Notes: generated by a model not told the origin, from the letters alone. 64,000 bases of DNA from Gemmatimonadales bacterium UBA7835 (GCA_002500925.1 DLTN01000116.1:54865-118864); one strand, 5' to 3'. Positions 9,771 to 19,110 are shown, counted from the first letter of the stretch. Numbers and translations are program-made.

Positions 9771-10955
9771 GTGAGATCCGCATGCCTCATCAGTGCGTTG
9801 ATAGCTCTGACGCTGACCACACCAGCTTTCGGGCAAAACGCAAACCTCAACAGGGAGATCCAGCAAAGCCAGAGGCGCCTCGAGCAGATCCGTGAGGAAC
9901 GGAGCCGTTTACAACAAGACCTAGGAGAGGCTCAAAACAGAGTCAGAGACGTAGCTGCTGAACTAGGCAATCTCGAACGTCGGCTGAGTGCAACTCGGTC
10001 AGCCCTAGCCGAGGTAGAATTCCAATCTGAAGCCACAACCGAACAGGTCGTTGGAGCCACACGCGACCTAGTTATGTCTCAAGAACAACTCGCGACTCGC
10101 AAAGCGATTCTCGCTCGGAGGCTAAGAGATATATACAAAATGGGTCCGACGCATACGATACAGGTGTTTTTGGGAGCACGTTCGTTCTCAGACGTTCTAA
10201 ACCGGTATCGTTACCTTCAACGGATTGCGGCTTTCGATCAAAGCTTGGTTGAGCGCGTCCGCAACCTAGAGACCACCCTGACCCAACAAAACGATGTGCT
10301 CCGGCAGAGGATGTCGGTTCTCGGGACCTTGCGTCAGGACCGACTTACAGAAGTCGCGCAGCTGCGCTCGGTGGAGCAGTCACACCAATCGGCCATTCAG
10401 CAATATCGAAACAGAGAACAAACGGCTTCGACGAGACTGGAAGAACTGAGTGCAGACGCAAACAGGATGACGACCCTTATCGACGCACTCGAAGACCGTC
10501 GCAGAGATCTGGAGTCCCGAAGTGACGCAACTCTGTCATCCGAGGATGCGGGCTCTCTGGTGTGGCCGGTCGACGGAGAGCTCATATATGAGTTCGGACG
10601 CGACAGGCGACCGAACGGGACTGTCATCCGCTGGAACGGAATCGGGATCAGCGCTCCCACTGGCACCCCCGTCGAAGCTGTGAGAAGAGGAACAGTTGCC
10701 TATGCGGGCCCATTTGAGGGCTATGGGCCAACGGTGATGCTTTCCCACGGAAACGGCTTCTATACACTATACCTGTATCTCGACGAGATCAGTGTGGTCG
10801 AAGGACGAGAGGTGATGGAAAGCGACGTAGTAGGCACTGTGGGTGGGGATGACACACCGGAAGGTTCACATCTGGAGTTTCAGGTTCGGGCACCCAGGGA
10901 AGACGGATCCTCACCCCAAGCACAAGACCCTCTGATCTGGCTCCGAGCCCGCTAA
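9771..10955 (+). CDS. envC: EnvC-like murein hydrolase activator (coiled coil plus degenerate LytM/M23)
   Basis: Predicted periplasmic activator that FtsEX controls to switch on cell-wall amidases. From GTG 9771 it has 394 residues: a signal peptide ending TPAFGQ, a long coiled coil (about 25-250, rich in Q, R, E), and a C-terminal LytM fold from about 262. The usual zinc ligands are absent: the first motif reads WNGIGISAP rather than HxGID, and the last reads SHLEFQ rather than HxHFE. This matches EnvC, which binds but does not cut peptidoglycan. A longer in-frame extension back into ftsX is rejected because GTG 9771 gives a clean signal peptide just after the ftsX stop. Confidence 0.85.
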   Translation: MRSACLISALIALTLTTPAFGQNANLNREIQQSQRRLEQIREERSRLQQDLGEAQNRVRDVAAELGNLERRLSATRSALAEVEFQSEATTEQVVGATRDLVMSQEQLATRKAILARRLRDIYKMGPTHTIQVFLGARSFSDVLNRYRYLQRIAAFDQSLVERVRNLETTLTQQNDVLRQRMSVLGTLRQDRLTEVAQLRSVEQSHQSAIQQYRNREQTASTRLEELSADANRMTTLIDALEDRRRDLESRSDATLSSEDAGSLVWPVDGELIYEFGRDRRPNGTVIRWNGIGISAPTGTPVEAVRRGTVAYAGPFEGYGPTVMLSHGNGFYTLYLYLDEISVVEGREVMESDVVGTVGGDDTPEGSHLEFQVRAPREDGSSPQAQDPLIWLRAR

Positions 10956-10962
10956 CATCGAT

Positions 10963-12135
10963 ATGGGATTACATGATATCGTTGGCCATGAAAGACTGCG
11001 CGCTTCGATCTTTCGTGCACATGAGTCAGGAAAGCTGCCGGCAGCACTGCTGCTGCACGGAACACGTGGAATAGGCAAACAGAGACTTGCCCTATGGATC
11101 GCTCAACTGACCGTCTGCACTGGGACCGCCGCTGAAAAGCCGTGCGATAGTTGTGGCCCGTGTCGGATGGTCCGCTCGCTGGAGCACCCGGATATCCACT
11201 GGTACTTCCCCCTCCCGCGACCCAAGGTGTCAAGTAAAGAGAAGTTAGCTGAAGCACTGGAAGCGGCTCGGTTTCAGGAGCTTTCTGAATACCGTGTCCA
11301 AAGTCTCGTTCCAAGCTGGTGGGATGACGTCCGAGGACTCTATCTGGGTACTATCACAAATCTCAGAAACCAGGCCACCAAAAGACCGAGCATGGCCAAA
11401 GGCCCTGTCTTCATTATCGGTCAGGCAGAATTACTCGTGCCTCAAGCGGCGAGTCCTGAAGCGGCGAACGCTCTTCTAAAGCTTCTCGAAGAGCCCCCGG
11501 GACAAGCACGTTTTATCCTTACGAGCAGCGAGCCTGGCATGCTTTTGCCCACCATCAAATCGCGAACGGTTCCACTGCATGTACCCGCCTTGTCCCGCGA
11601 GATGGTGTACACTTTTCTAAAAGAACACTTCAGTGTTGACGAAAGAACAGGTAAGTGGGCAGCGCAGTTAAGCCAGGGGTCTCCTGGTCGCGCAATGGCA
11701 TTTCTTCCGGATGAAGGTGAGCTAGGTCCTCTAGAAGACCTTCGCAGGCGTGCCTTCGATATAGTGGTGGGTGCCACAACGCAAAACCGGGGCCCGGGAT
11801 ATCGACTCGCGGCATCGTTCCCTTCGACTCGCGCACGCCAGCTAGTCGATCTTTTCACATTCGTAGAGGTGTGGCTTCGCGATCTTGCAGTCGCAACAGC
11901 TGGTGCCGATAAGCTTATAATCAATTACGACGCGCTCACCCGCTTGAAAAAGCACGCCAATGAAGCTGGGATCCCGCCGTCTCGAGTCCCCTCCGCCTTT
12001 CCTGCTGTCGAACGCGCCCGCGAGCTAGCTCGTGGGAATGTGAATCCTCAACTGGTCGTAAGTGGACTTGTACGGGATCTTCGCCAAGTTCTGCTCGACT
12101 CCTCCATTCCCACCGCCGAAGGATCCAGCCGATGA
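10963..12135 (+). CDS. holB: DNA polymerase III delta' subunit
   Basis: Clamp-loader subunit that helps place the sliding clamp on DNA. 390 residues. The N-terminus MGLHDIVGHERLR and the AAA+ Walker A GTRGIGKQ (about residues 34-41) are followed by a cysteine cluster CDSCGPC (about 60-67) as in delta'/gamma zinc modules. Sensor-type motif LLEEPPGQARFILTSS lies near residue 170-185. The stretch from about 80 to 140 between the cysteine module and the ATPase core looks like an insertion relative to E. coli HolB. It starts seven bases after the envC-like stop and overlaps moaC by four bases (ATGA). Confidence 0.88.
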   Translation: MGLHDIVGHERLRASIFRAHESGKLPAALLLHGTRGIGKQRLALWIAQLTVCTGTAAEKPCDSCGPCRMVRSLEHPDIHWYFPLPRPKVSSKEKLAEALEAARFQELSEYRVQSLVPSWWDDVRGLYLGTITNLRNQATKRPSMAKGPVFIIGQAELLVPQAASPEAANALLKLLEEPPGQARFILTSSEPGMLLPTIKSRTVPLHVPALSREMVYTFLKEHFSVDERTGKWAAQLSQGSPGRAMAFLPDEGELGPLEDLRRRAFDIVVGATTQNRGPGYRLAASFPSTRARQLVDLFTFVEVWLRDLAVATAGADKLIINYDALTRLKKHANEAGIPPSRVPSAFPAVERARELARGNVNPQLVVSGLVRDLRQVLLDSSIPTAEGSSR

Positions 12136-12620
12136 GTACGCGACCGGACGGTCTGACGCATCTAGATGCCGAAGGACGACCCCAGATGGTGGATGTGACC
12201 GCCAAGGATGACTCGCGGAGGACAGCCGTCGCCGAGGGATGGATCGTGATGAAACCAGAGACCCTCAAGCGCATCATGGAGGGGCGCACAGAAAAAGGGG
12301 ATCCCGTCCAACTAGCCCAGCTTGCGGGTATCATGGGTGGCAAAAAGACGTCTGACCTCATTCCGCTTTGTCACGCACTCCCCGGAGCGTCCATAGAAGT
12401 TGAGCTAGAAGCAGCTTTGGATCTTCCAGGCTTCCGGGCTCGAGCATCCGCGAAGTACACAGGCAAGACAGGTGTTGAGATGGAAGCCCTCACCGCGGTG
12501 AGCATAGCCCTGCTGACGGTCTATGACATGGTGAAAGCTGTCGACCGCGGAATGTACATAGAGGGAATCCGACTTATAAGCAAAAAGGGTGGTGCGTCAG
12601 GATCGTGGAGTTCGGATTGA
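12132..12620 (+). CDS. moaC: Cyclic pyranopterin monophosphate synthase MoaC
   Basis: Second step of molybdenum cofactor synthesis, converting the MoaA product into cyclic pyranopterin monophosphate. 162 residues, normal length. Visible family features are MVDVTAKDDSRRTA, GKKTSDLIPLCH (Lys and His of the active site) and GVEMEALTAVSIALLTVYDM, then VDRGMYIEGIRLISKKGG at the C-terminus. It overlaps holB by four bases (ATGA). The matching late-pathway gene moeA lies at 25.0 kb; moaA, moaB, moaD and moaE are not in this window. Confidence 0.96.
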   Translation: MSTRPDGLTHLDAEGRPQMVDVTAKDDSRRTAVAEGWIVMKPETLKRIMEGRTEKGDPVQLAQLAGIMGGKKTSDLIPLCHALPGASIEVELEAALDLPGFRARASAKYTGKTGVEMEALTAVSIALLTVYDMVKAVDRGMYIEGIRLISKKGGASGSWSSD

Positions 12621-12656
12621 AGTCATACACTCTGCTCAGAGCGGACATCAGTGCAG

Positions 12657-13841
12657 CTAACGATTAAGCAGGATCGGCACAGTGAGGCGCATGCCCACTC
12701 TTAAATAGCGGGGTCGTACACCCGGGTTGGCTGCCTGTAGGTCTCGAACTGAAATGCCGTATTTCACGGAAATGTGAGATAACGTTTCACCCTGCCCGAC
12801 CGAGTGTTGGACCACAGTCATCCGCTCTCCCTCCGGAATCGCAGCATAGTTCAGAGTGAAGATCTCTCCCTGCCCCTCGGGAACACGGAGCTCGTATATC
12901 TCTCCTGGGGGCGTAAATCCGCGGAAAAGTTCTGGATTTAACCATCGAATCTCGTCTTCCTCACTTTCTGCAGCTTGTGCGAGGACATCTAAAGTCGTTG
13001 CCTCGGGAACGTTCACAGCGGTATACCGAAAAGGGAGGCCGGGCTCTGGGGGCTCGTAGCCATAACTTTCTAAGTCTTTGGCAACGATAATCGCACCCAC
13101 TAACTTGGGCACGAACTCCCGAGTCTCCCGCGGCCAGTGCCGCCGAAGGGCCCAGAACAATGAATCGGACGGCTGCTCGAGCCTAGCATTCTGTCGGAGA
13201 ATTCGTTGTGCACGATTCGGCCCTCCGTTGTATGCCGCGAGAGCTAGGAACCAGGAATCGAATCGCCGATACAACGAGCTAAGATAGTCGGCCGCAGCGT
13301 CAGTTGACTTGAAGGGGTTACGTCGCTCATCAACGAAGGCAGCGACAGTCATTCCATGCTCACGAGCCGTACCCGGCATGAACTGCCACATCCCCACGGC
13401 GCTTGCATGACTGCGTGCTCGGGGGTTGTAGCCACTCTCTATAAGTGGAAGGTATCTCAGAGACTCCGGGAGATCTCTTGCAGCGAGAACCGAGTCGACC
13501 ATCTCCTCGAAAATACTCATGCGGTGAAGAAACTCAGGGAACCACGGCCTAGCTGCGTTTTCCCAATATTGAATCCAATCGTCTACAGCTTCCTGGAACT
13601 CAGGATCTCTCATAACTGGTGACGCAAGTAATTCATCGACTCTTCCGGTTGATGTGGGAGGAGCCATAAATGCCCGGTGTAACGGCTTGAACCGCACCGT
13701 CTTTGGCCGCAACTCCACATCGGGTTCCGGAAAGAGAACTGCCTTGGTGGTCTCGCTACTCCCGACTAAAGAGCAACCCGAGCCCACCAGCAATAGGACC
13801 AGCCCACAAAAACGAGAGCCCCTGGAAACTAAAAGATCCAT
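12657..13841 (-). CDS. mltD: Lytic transglycosylase lipoprotein with LysM domain (MltD-like)
   Basis: Cleaves glycan strands of peptidoglycan with formation of anhydromuramic acid. 394 residues: lipobox VGSGC near residue 23, an SLT domain (about 120-260) with LIESGYNP carrying the catalytic Glu and AVGMWQFMPGTA, and one C-terminal LysM domain (about 343-392, from VVQHSVGQGETLSHIS). E. coli MltD usually has two LysM repeats; only one is clear here. It begins 18 bases after the guaB stop on the same strand, so it is likely at the end of a guaB operon. It is convergent with moaC with a 36-base gap. Confidence 0.9.
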   Translation of the reverse strand: MDLLVSRGSRFCGLVLLLVGSGCSLVGSSETTKAVLFPEPDVELRPKTVRFKPLHRAFMAPPTSTGRVDELLASPVMRDPEFQEAVDDWIQYWENAARPWFPEFLHRMSIFEEMVDSVLAARDLPESLRYLPLIESGYNPRARSHASAVGMWQFMPGTAREHGMTVAAFVDERRNPFKSTDAAADYLSSLYRRFDSWFLALAAYNGGPNRAQRILRQNARLEQPSDSLFWALRRHWPRETREFVPKLVGAIIVAKDLESYGYEPPEPGLPFRYTAVNVPEATTLDVLAQAAESEEDEIRWLNPELFRGFTPPGEIYELRVPEGQGEIFTLNYAAIPEGERMTVVQHSVGQGETLSHISVKYGISVRDLQAANPGVRPRYLRVGMRLTVPILLNR

Positions 13842-13859
13842 TGGAGAGCTTCCCTGAGA

Positions 13860-15335
13860 CTAGCCGTGGTAATTCGGCGCCTCGCGGGTGATCGTGACAT
13901 CGTGAGGATGAGATTCTCTGAGCCCACCCATCGTCACCCTATTAAAACGCGATTCCGTCCGTAGCTCATTGATAGAACCGACCCCGCAATAACCCATACC
14001 CGCTCGCAGTCCGCCTACCAGTTGGTAAATGGTATCAGACACCGGCCCCTTGTAGGGTACACGCGCTTCAATCCCCTCGGGTACCAGCTTACGCTTGTCT
14101 CTAGAGGCGTCTTGGAAATAACGGTCCGCAGACCCCTCTTCCATTGCGGACAGTGATCCCATCCCTCGGACAGTCTTGAAACGTCGTCCTTCGAGAAGAA
14201 ATGTCTCACCCGGGGACTCGTCCGTTCCCGCGAATATAGAGCCCATCATCACGCAATGCGCTCCTGCGGCAAGTGCCTTTACGATGTCCCCAGAGTAGCG
14301 AATCCCCCCGTCTGCGATAATCGGAACGGAGCCATCTACACCGTCTGCAGCATCCATGATGGCAGTCAGTTGAGGAAGGCCTACACCCGTTACCACTCGA
14401 GTTGTGCAGATCGAACCGGGACCGACACCAACCTTCACTGCATCAACACCCCTCTCTACCAACGCCCTCGCTCCTTCCACGGTGCCCACGTTGCCTCCTA
14501 TGAGCTGAACGTCCGAGAATCGCTCACGCACTTTAGCAACTGCCTTCAACACACCCTCGGAGTGCCCATGAGCCGTATCGACTACGATCACGTCCACGCC
14601 AGCATCGACGAGCATCTCAGCTCGCTCTATGTCTTCAGCGGAAGCTCCGATAGCCGCCCCGACACGAAGTCGTCCATGTTCATCTTTGCAAGCATCCGGA
14701 TACCGACGACGCTTGAAAATGTCCTTTACTGTTATAAGACCCCTCAAACACCCATCATTATCAACTACTGGAAGCTTCTCTATACGGTGCTTATGGAGAA
14801 TTTCCTCAGCCTGCTCTAACGTTGTCCCAACTGGAACCGTTACAAGATTCTCGGATGTCATCACATCAGAGATTGATTTTGAGAGATCGGACTCGAACTG
14901 CAGATCTCGGTTCGTAATAATGCCCACAAGGCGCCCCGTATCTTCGACAATCGGCACTCCACTGATTGAGAAACGTGCCATCAACTCATGGGCGTCCTTG
15001 AGAGAGCCATCCTGACCGAGCGTGATCGGATTCAGTATCATCCCACTTTCGGAACGTTTAACTCGATCTACCTCCCCGGCTTGCTTCTCGGGCGACAGGT
15101 TCTTGTGGATGACGCCAAGACCTCCCTCTCGAGCTATTTGTATTGCCATTCTCGACTCGGTCACCGTATCCATCGCTGCTGCGAGCAACGGAATACGGAG
15201 GGCAATCTCACGCGTGACCAAGGTGGATACATCTGCATCCTTTGGATGCACCTGGGAATGCCCCGGTATCAGAAGAACATCATCGAACGTAAGAGCTTCT
15301 TTCACTATCCGGCCGTCGGAATGAGTATCGGTCAT
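13860..15335 (-). CDS. guaB: Inosine-5'-monophosphate dehydrogenase
   Basis: NAD-dependent conversion of IMP to XMP, the committed step of guanine nucleotide synthesis. 491 residues, standard. The (beta/alpha)8 barrel starts EALTFDDVLLIPGHS, is interrupted by a CBS pair (about 95-215), and carries the catalytic loop GPGSICTTR with the active-site Cys, then GGIRYSGD and the flap region. Start ATG 15335. A promoter-like pair lies about 115-145 bases upstream. The downstream neighbour is the mltD-like gene. Confidence 0.97.
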   Translation of the reverse strand: MTDTHSDGRIVKEALTFDDVLLIPGHSQVHPKDADVSTLVTREIALRIPLLAAAMDTVTESRMAIQIAREGGLGVIHKNLSPEKQAGEVDRVKRSESGMILNPITLGQDGSLKDAHELMARFSISGVPIVEDTGRLVGIITNRDLQFESDLSKSISDVMTSENLVTVPVGTTLEQAEEILHKHRIEKLPVVDNDGCLRGLITVKDIFKRRRYPDACKDEHGRLRVGAAIGASAEDIERAEMLVDAGVDVIVVDTAHGHSEGVLKAVAKVRERFSDVQLIGGNVGTVEGARALVERGVDAVKVGVGPGSICTTRVVTGVGLPQLTAIMDAADGVDGSVPIIADGGIRYSGDIVKALAAGAHCVMMGSIFAGTDESPGETFLLEGRRFKTVRGMGSLSAMEEGSADRYFQDASRDKRKLVPEGIEARVPYKGPVSDTIYQLVGGLRAGMGYCGVGSINELRTESRFNRVTMGGLRESHPHDVTITREAPNYHG

Positions 15336-15450
15336 AGACGATTAGACCTTTCAGAAAATGCGAGCGCCCGCATCCACTTCCCAGAAGAACCGGGCTTTGC
15401 GGAGCGGGCGAAAAAGTGCGCAGATTGAGCCTTTGATGATACCATCCGGG

Positions 15451-15479
15451 ACGATAGATGGACTCTCGTGCATCGTCAA
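15451..15479 (-). promoter_or_regulatory. Candidate sigma-70 promoter for guaB
   Basis: On the minus strand TTGACG (15479-15474) and TATCGT (15456-15451) are separated by 17 bases. The -35 matches five of six and the -10 four of six consensus bases. It lies about 115 bases upstream of guaB and after the end of the DUF2281-like gene. No experimental support; inference from consensus only. Confidence 0.35.
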
Positions 15480-15592
15480 CGCCGCAGGTGCCATCGGGGA
15501 CCATCCAGAAACACTCGAAACACGGTGCGGGTCATAGCCAACCTCTTCACTGCACCGCGACGTCAGTTCTCGGACGGCTCGTTTCCTTTGAC

Positions 15593-16018
15593 TCACTCAC
15601 CTGTGCATCCTTCGGCTGACCCACCCTCACTTCGTTGAGTATCTGAACGTTCAGGGTCCTGCCCGTTGCCTTCGACGTTCAGAATCTCCGCCACCTCTCC
15701 AGGAGTGGCTGAATCGTTATCGATCACAGTATTGAAATCATCTAGGATCTGCCTACCTGCGCGGGAGAGGTCGGATAGGACTTTATCGGCATACGATATC
15801 AACTGAAAAGCTTCCCGAATCGTCCCGGGGCTCGCAGCCGTTCGTCTGAGCTTATCCTCAAAGTCCTCAGCAAATTTGAGCAGACTCGAAGGCTCGGCGT
15901 CGATTTTACTGGCGTACTTCGATTCCATGAACTCGATGTAGTCGAGAACTTGATACACTTGCTCTTCCGGTAACCCCTCGATCTTTCTGATCAGCCTCTG
16001 GCGAAGGACATCGTGCAT
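15593..16018 (-). CDS. DUF2281-like conserved hypothetical protein
   Basis: 141 residues, soluble, strongly acidic. The N-terminus MHDVLRQRLIRKIEGLPEEQVYQVLDYIEF resembles DUF2281, a short helical segment often found in small antitoxin-like or regulatory proteins. The middle is helical and the last 25 residues are polar and low-complexity. No toxin partner is adjacent; the next gene on the strand is guaB 257 bases away. I do not recognise a function. Coding appearance is good: it begins with ATG in a divergent arrangement with the acyltransferase gene. Confidence 0.65.
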   Translation of the reverse strand: MHDVLRQRLIRKIEGLPEEQVYQVLDYIEFMESKYASKIDAEPSSLLKFAEDFEDKLRRTAASPGTIREAFQLISYADKVLSDLSRAGRQILDDFNTVIDNDSATPGEVAEILNVEGNGQDPERSDTQRSEGGSAEGCTGE

Positions 16019-16110
16019 TGTCTAGAACGAGTTAGCGTAAATTGTGATAGTAAATTTTGACCCCGAGATCAGGGGCTTAAAAAGCCTTCGAGTTGCAAGC
16101 CGCTCTTCGC

Positions 16111-16124
16111 AAATTTAGCTAAAT
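16111..16124. promoter_or_regulatory. 14-bp perfect palindrome (operator-like)
   Basis: AATTTAGCTAAATT is a perfect palindrome located 36 bases before the acyltransferase start, in the 142-base divergent region shared with the DUF2281-like gene. Its place suits a repressor site but no regulator is identified. Confidence 0.3.
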
Positions 16125-16160
16125 TCTTGCCACACTGAACAATCCCGATAAGCTCCTGCT

Positions 16161-16985
16161 ATGTCTTTCTTTCCGCTACGCCCTGTCCCCGTTTCAGACG
16201 GAGCTGCATCTCTATACGACGAGTGGCTGGCCTGGTTAAAGGAATCACTGAGCGACTCTGACTGTGATCGCAACGAGCTATGCCGAGAAATTCTTACGAA
16301 TATATACTATCCAGAGCTCAGCTCTTTCGATCATACCAGCCTATCTAGCACTGCTAAAGTCGCACTGGCTCACATGGATCCGCGTAACGTCACGCTGGAA
16401 CCCGAATATTACGAGGAAATCGATCTCGCACGATACCAACCAAGAAAGCCACTACTGTGGCTATGGGAGATGTTCGATCGCAGTTCATTAGGAGAGAATA
16501 TTGACCTGGGAATCCGCTTCAGAAGGATACTTGCCAAGCATGTGTTCAACTCCTGTGGAAAAAACTTCAAGGCCTTCACGCACGTGAGGTTCTCCTTCGG
16601 GTACAACATGGACGTCGGCGACGGCGTTGTTGTCCATCGCCACGTTCTTCTAGACGATCGTGGGGGCATCGAAATGGGTAACCGGTCGTCGGTCTCGGAC
16701 TTCGCTAACGTGTACTCGCACTCACACAACATCGTTGATGGAAGGATCGTCTACCTTCCTAGGACAGTGATCGGTCAGGGTGTGCGCATCACTTATCACG
16801 CGACAGTACTAGCTGGCACACACGTTGCTGACGATTCAATGGTGGGAGCAGGTTCGATGCTGACAAGAAGCACTGATCCTCACTGGGTATACGTAGGCGT
16901 GCCCGCTCGTAAAATCAAAGAGAAGTCTGAAGAAGAGCGCGCATCAAAGGCACCTCCGACCCCGGATCCCTTCGCAGAGAACTGA
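16161..16985 (+). CDS. Hexapeptide-repeat (left-handed beta-helix) acyltransferase
   Basis: 274 residues. The C-terminal 130 residues carry the repeating (I/V)GxxxxI pattern of maltose/galactoside O-acetyltransferase-type enzymes, with HRHVLLDDRGGIEMGN, a catalytic-type His in YSHSHN, and the terminal VYVGVPARKIK that closes these folds. The N-terminal 110 residues are helical and unlike the short MAA domain, so the substrate is unclear. In this family acetyl-CoA is the usual donor and sugars or lipids the acceptors. The gene stands alone: it diverges from the DUF2281-like gene and is convergent with acs. A charged tail (KEKSEEERASK) ends the protein. Confidence 0.75.
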   Translation: MSFFPLRPVPVSDGAASLYDEWLAWLKESLSDSDCDRNELCREILTNIYYPELSSFDHTSLSSTAKVALAHMDPRNVTLEPEYYEEIDLARYQPRKPLLWLWEMFDRSSLGENIDLGIRFRRILAKHVFNSCGKNFKAFTHVRFSFGYNMDVGDGVVVHRHVLLDDRGGIEMGNRSSVSDFANVYSHSHNIVDGRIVYLPRTVIGQGVRITYHATVLAGTHVADDSMVGAGSMLTRSTDPHWVYVGVPARKIKEKSEEERASKAPPTPDPFAEN

Positions 16986-17013
16986 AGGAGGTAGGTTCCT
17001 AGCCCAGCCTTCT

Positions 17014-18969
17014 CTAGCCTTCCTCATTCTCATGCATGGCCTGGAGACGCTTCACAACCTCAGGGTCAGCCAGCGTCGTAGTGTCACCTATCGCTCTACC
17101 TTCTGCAATGTCACGGAGAAGACGCCGCATGATCTTACCCGAGCGAGTCTTCGGAAGCTCTGCAGTGAAGACCACTAGCTCCGGCTTCGCGATTGCTCCG
17201 ATCTTAAGACCTACGTGAGCTCGCAGTTCAGTTAAAAGCTCGTCCGATCCATCGATTCCTTCTTTCAGAGTCACAAACGCGGCGATTGATTCTCCTTTAA
17301 TCTCGTGGGCCTTTCCAACTACCGCAGACTCCACCACAGCCGGATGATCTACCAAGGCACTCTCCACCTCCATTGTTCCAATCCTGTGCCCAGCAACATT
17401 CAGAACATCATCTACCCGACCAAGAATCCACAAATAACCGTCTTCGTCGACCTTCGCTCCATCACCCGGGAAATAGACGTTCGACCACTTCGACCAGTAC
17501 GTCTCTCTGAACCTCTGTTCGTCGCCCCAAACTGCACGCAACATTGAAGGCCATGGCTTTGTGATTGCCAGGTAACCGGCCGTTGTGTCCTCTCCTGATT
17601 CATCCCTTATAGCAGCCTCGATCCCTGGAAACGGGTGAGTCGCGGTCCCAGGCTTGGTCTCGGTCAAACCCGGAAGCGGGGTGATCATGATCGCTCCAGT
17701 TTCGGTCTGCCACCACGTATCGACGATCGGGCAACGCTCACCTCCAATCACCTCGTGATACCACATCCAGGCCTCAGGATTGATGGGCTCACCTACAGTG
17801 CCCAGAACCCTCAAACAAGAGAGATCATACTTCCTGGGCCATTCATCTCCCCAACGCATAAAGGCTCTGATCGCAGTCGGAGCCGTGTAGAAGATTGTGA
17901 CGCCGTATTTCTCACAGAGTTCCCAAAATCGGCCTCTATCAGGCGTGTCAGGAGAACCCTCGTACATCACGACTTGAGCACAATTAGCTAAAGGTCCGTA
18001 TACGATATAGCTGTGTCCCGTGATCCAACCTACGTCGGCAGTACACCAGTAGACGTCATCATCCTTAAGGTCGAATACCGCCTTGGTTGTAGCATAGGCT
18101 TGGGTCAGGTAACCACCCGTCGTATGAACAACGCCCTTTGGCTTCCCGGTGGTACCCGACGTGTAAAGGATGAAAAGTGTGTCCTCTGAATCCATCGAAA
18201 CCGCTGGACACGAGGAAGACACCTCTGCCATCAGATCATGATACCAGTGATCACGTCCCTCTTTCATTCTGACAGCGGTTTGTTCCGTGAGATCTCCACC
18301 GCGCGCCACGACGACTACATTTTGCACTGTAGGGGATTGTTCCAACGCCGCATCCGCGTTGGCCTTGAGCGGTACAACCGAGCCACGCCTCCATCCTCCA
18401 TCTGCCGTTATGAGCAGCTTTGACGCTGCATCATTGTTTCGGTCCGCTAGAGAGTCCGGACTGAATCCGCCAAAGACGACCGAGTGAATGGCTCCTATGC
18501 GAGTGCAGGCGAGCATCGCAATCGCCGCCTCGGGAATCATGGGCAAGTAAATCGTTACGCGGTCACCCTTCTCGACACCGAGACCTCTGAGGACATTGGC
18601 GAAACGCGAGACCTCCCCATGCAACTCTGCGTAAGTAAACGTCCTCTCGTCCCCGGGTTCGCCTTCCCATATAAGCGCGGTACGATCACCACGTCCGTCC
18701 TCTACATGTCGATCAAGACAGTTGTAGGACACATTGATCCTGCCACCCATAAACCATTCCGCATGCGGCGGCGACCACTTGAGCACTCTTTGCCAAGGCT
18801 CGAACCAATCAAGTTCCGTAGCCCACGTGGACCAGTACCCTTCCGGGTCACTGGCTGCGCTCTCGTAGATATTTCGATCGTTGATGTTCGCCTGATCAAC
18901 GAAAGTAGCAGGAGGCCGAAACCTTCTGTCTTCCTGAAGAAGCGCATCTAGTTCGCCGGCGTCACTCAT
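17014..18969 (-). CDS. acs: Acetyl-CoA synthetase (AMP-forming)
   Basis: Activates acetate to acetyl-CoA through acetyl-AMP. 651 residues, standard. Visible are the AMP-binding core motif YTSGTTGKPKGVVHTTGGYL, the substrate-pocket WWQTETGA, the GRVDDVLNVAGHRIG hinge, and the C-terminal PKTRSGKIMRR whose Lys is the site of regulatory acetylation in this family. Start ATG 18969. It is divergent from the Fur-family gene, and a candidate promoter lies about 95-120 bases upstream. Confidence 0.97.
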   Translation of the reverse strand: MSDAGELDALLQEDRRFRPPATFVDQANINDRNIYESAASDPEGYWSTWATELDWFEPWQRVLKWSPPHAEWFMGGRINVSYNCLDRHVEDGRGDRTALIWEGEPGDERTFTYAELHGEVSRFANVLRGLGVEKGDRVTIYLPMIPEAAIAMLACTRIGAIHSVVFGGFSPDSLADRNNDAASKLLITADGGWRRGSVVPLKANADAALEQSPTVQNVVVVARGGDLTEQTAVRMKEGRDHWYHDLMAEVSSSCPAVSMDSEDTLFILYTSGTTGKPKGVVHTTGGYLTQAYATTKAVFDLKDDDVYWCTADVGWITGHSYIVYGPLANCAQVVMYEGSPDTPDRGRFWELCEKYGVTIFYTAPTAIRAFMRWGDEWPRKYDLSCLRVLGTVGEPINPEAWMWYHEVIGGERCPIVDTWWQTETGAIMITPLPGLTETKPGTATHPFPGIEAAIRDESGEDTTAGYLAITKPWPSMLRAVWGDEQRFRETYWSKWSNVYFPGDGAKVDEDGYLWILGRVDDVLNVAGHRIGTMEVESALVDHPAVVESAVVGKAHEIKGESIAAFVTLKEGIDGSDELLTELRAHVGLKIGAIAKPELVVFTAELPKTRSGKIMRRLLRDIAEGRAIGDTTTLADPEVVKRLQAMHENEEG

Positions 18970-19060
18970 TCATCATCCTCATCGGAACTCGTGGGGGGGA
19001 TCGAATCCGCCCCAATGTGCACGCTACCCTCCTCGGAGCAAACCATTTGACCTATCTGGT

Positions 19061-19089
19061 TTTAGATCGCCATCCGCTCGTGTTATCAA
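19061..19089 (-). promoter_or_regulatory. Candidate acs promoter
   Basis: On the minus strand TTGATA (19089-19084) and TCTAAA (19066-19061) with 17 bases between. The -35 element is embedded in the inverted repeat GTTAT-CA-ATAAC (19082-19093), which would let a GTTAT-binding regulator block it. Consensus-based inference. Confidence 0.4.
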
Positions 19090-19100
19090 TAACCGACCTT

Positions 19101-19110
19101 ACCTGCAGGT
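19101..19110. repeat. 10-bp perfect palindrome in the acs/Fur-family intergenic region
   Basis: ACCTGCAGGT lies between the two divergent promoters, followed at 19128-19143 by an imperfect palindrome with arms TCCAC and GTGGA. Either could be a further protein-binding site; no regulator is assigned. Confidence 0.2.

Noticed and set aside
14256..14819. 187-residue plus-strand frame within guaB
   Set aside because: Antisense to a fully conserved IMP dehydrogenase; composition atypical.
15351..15596. 81-residue minus-strand frame whose GTG overlaps the DUF2281-like stop
   Set aside because: No recognisable features, covers a promoter-like pair, and composition unlike neighbours; a coupled small gene is not fully excluded.
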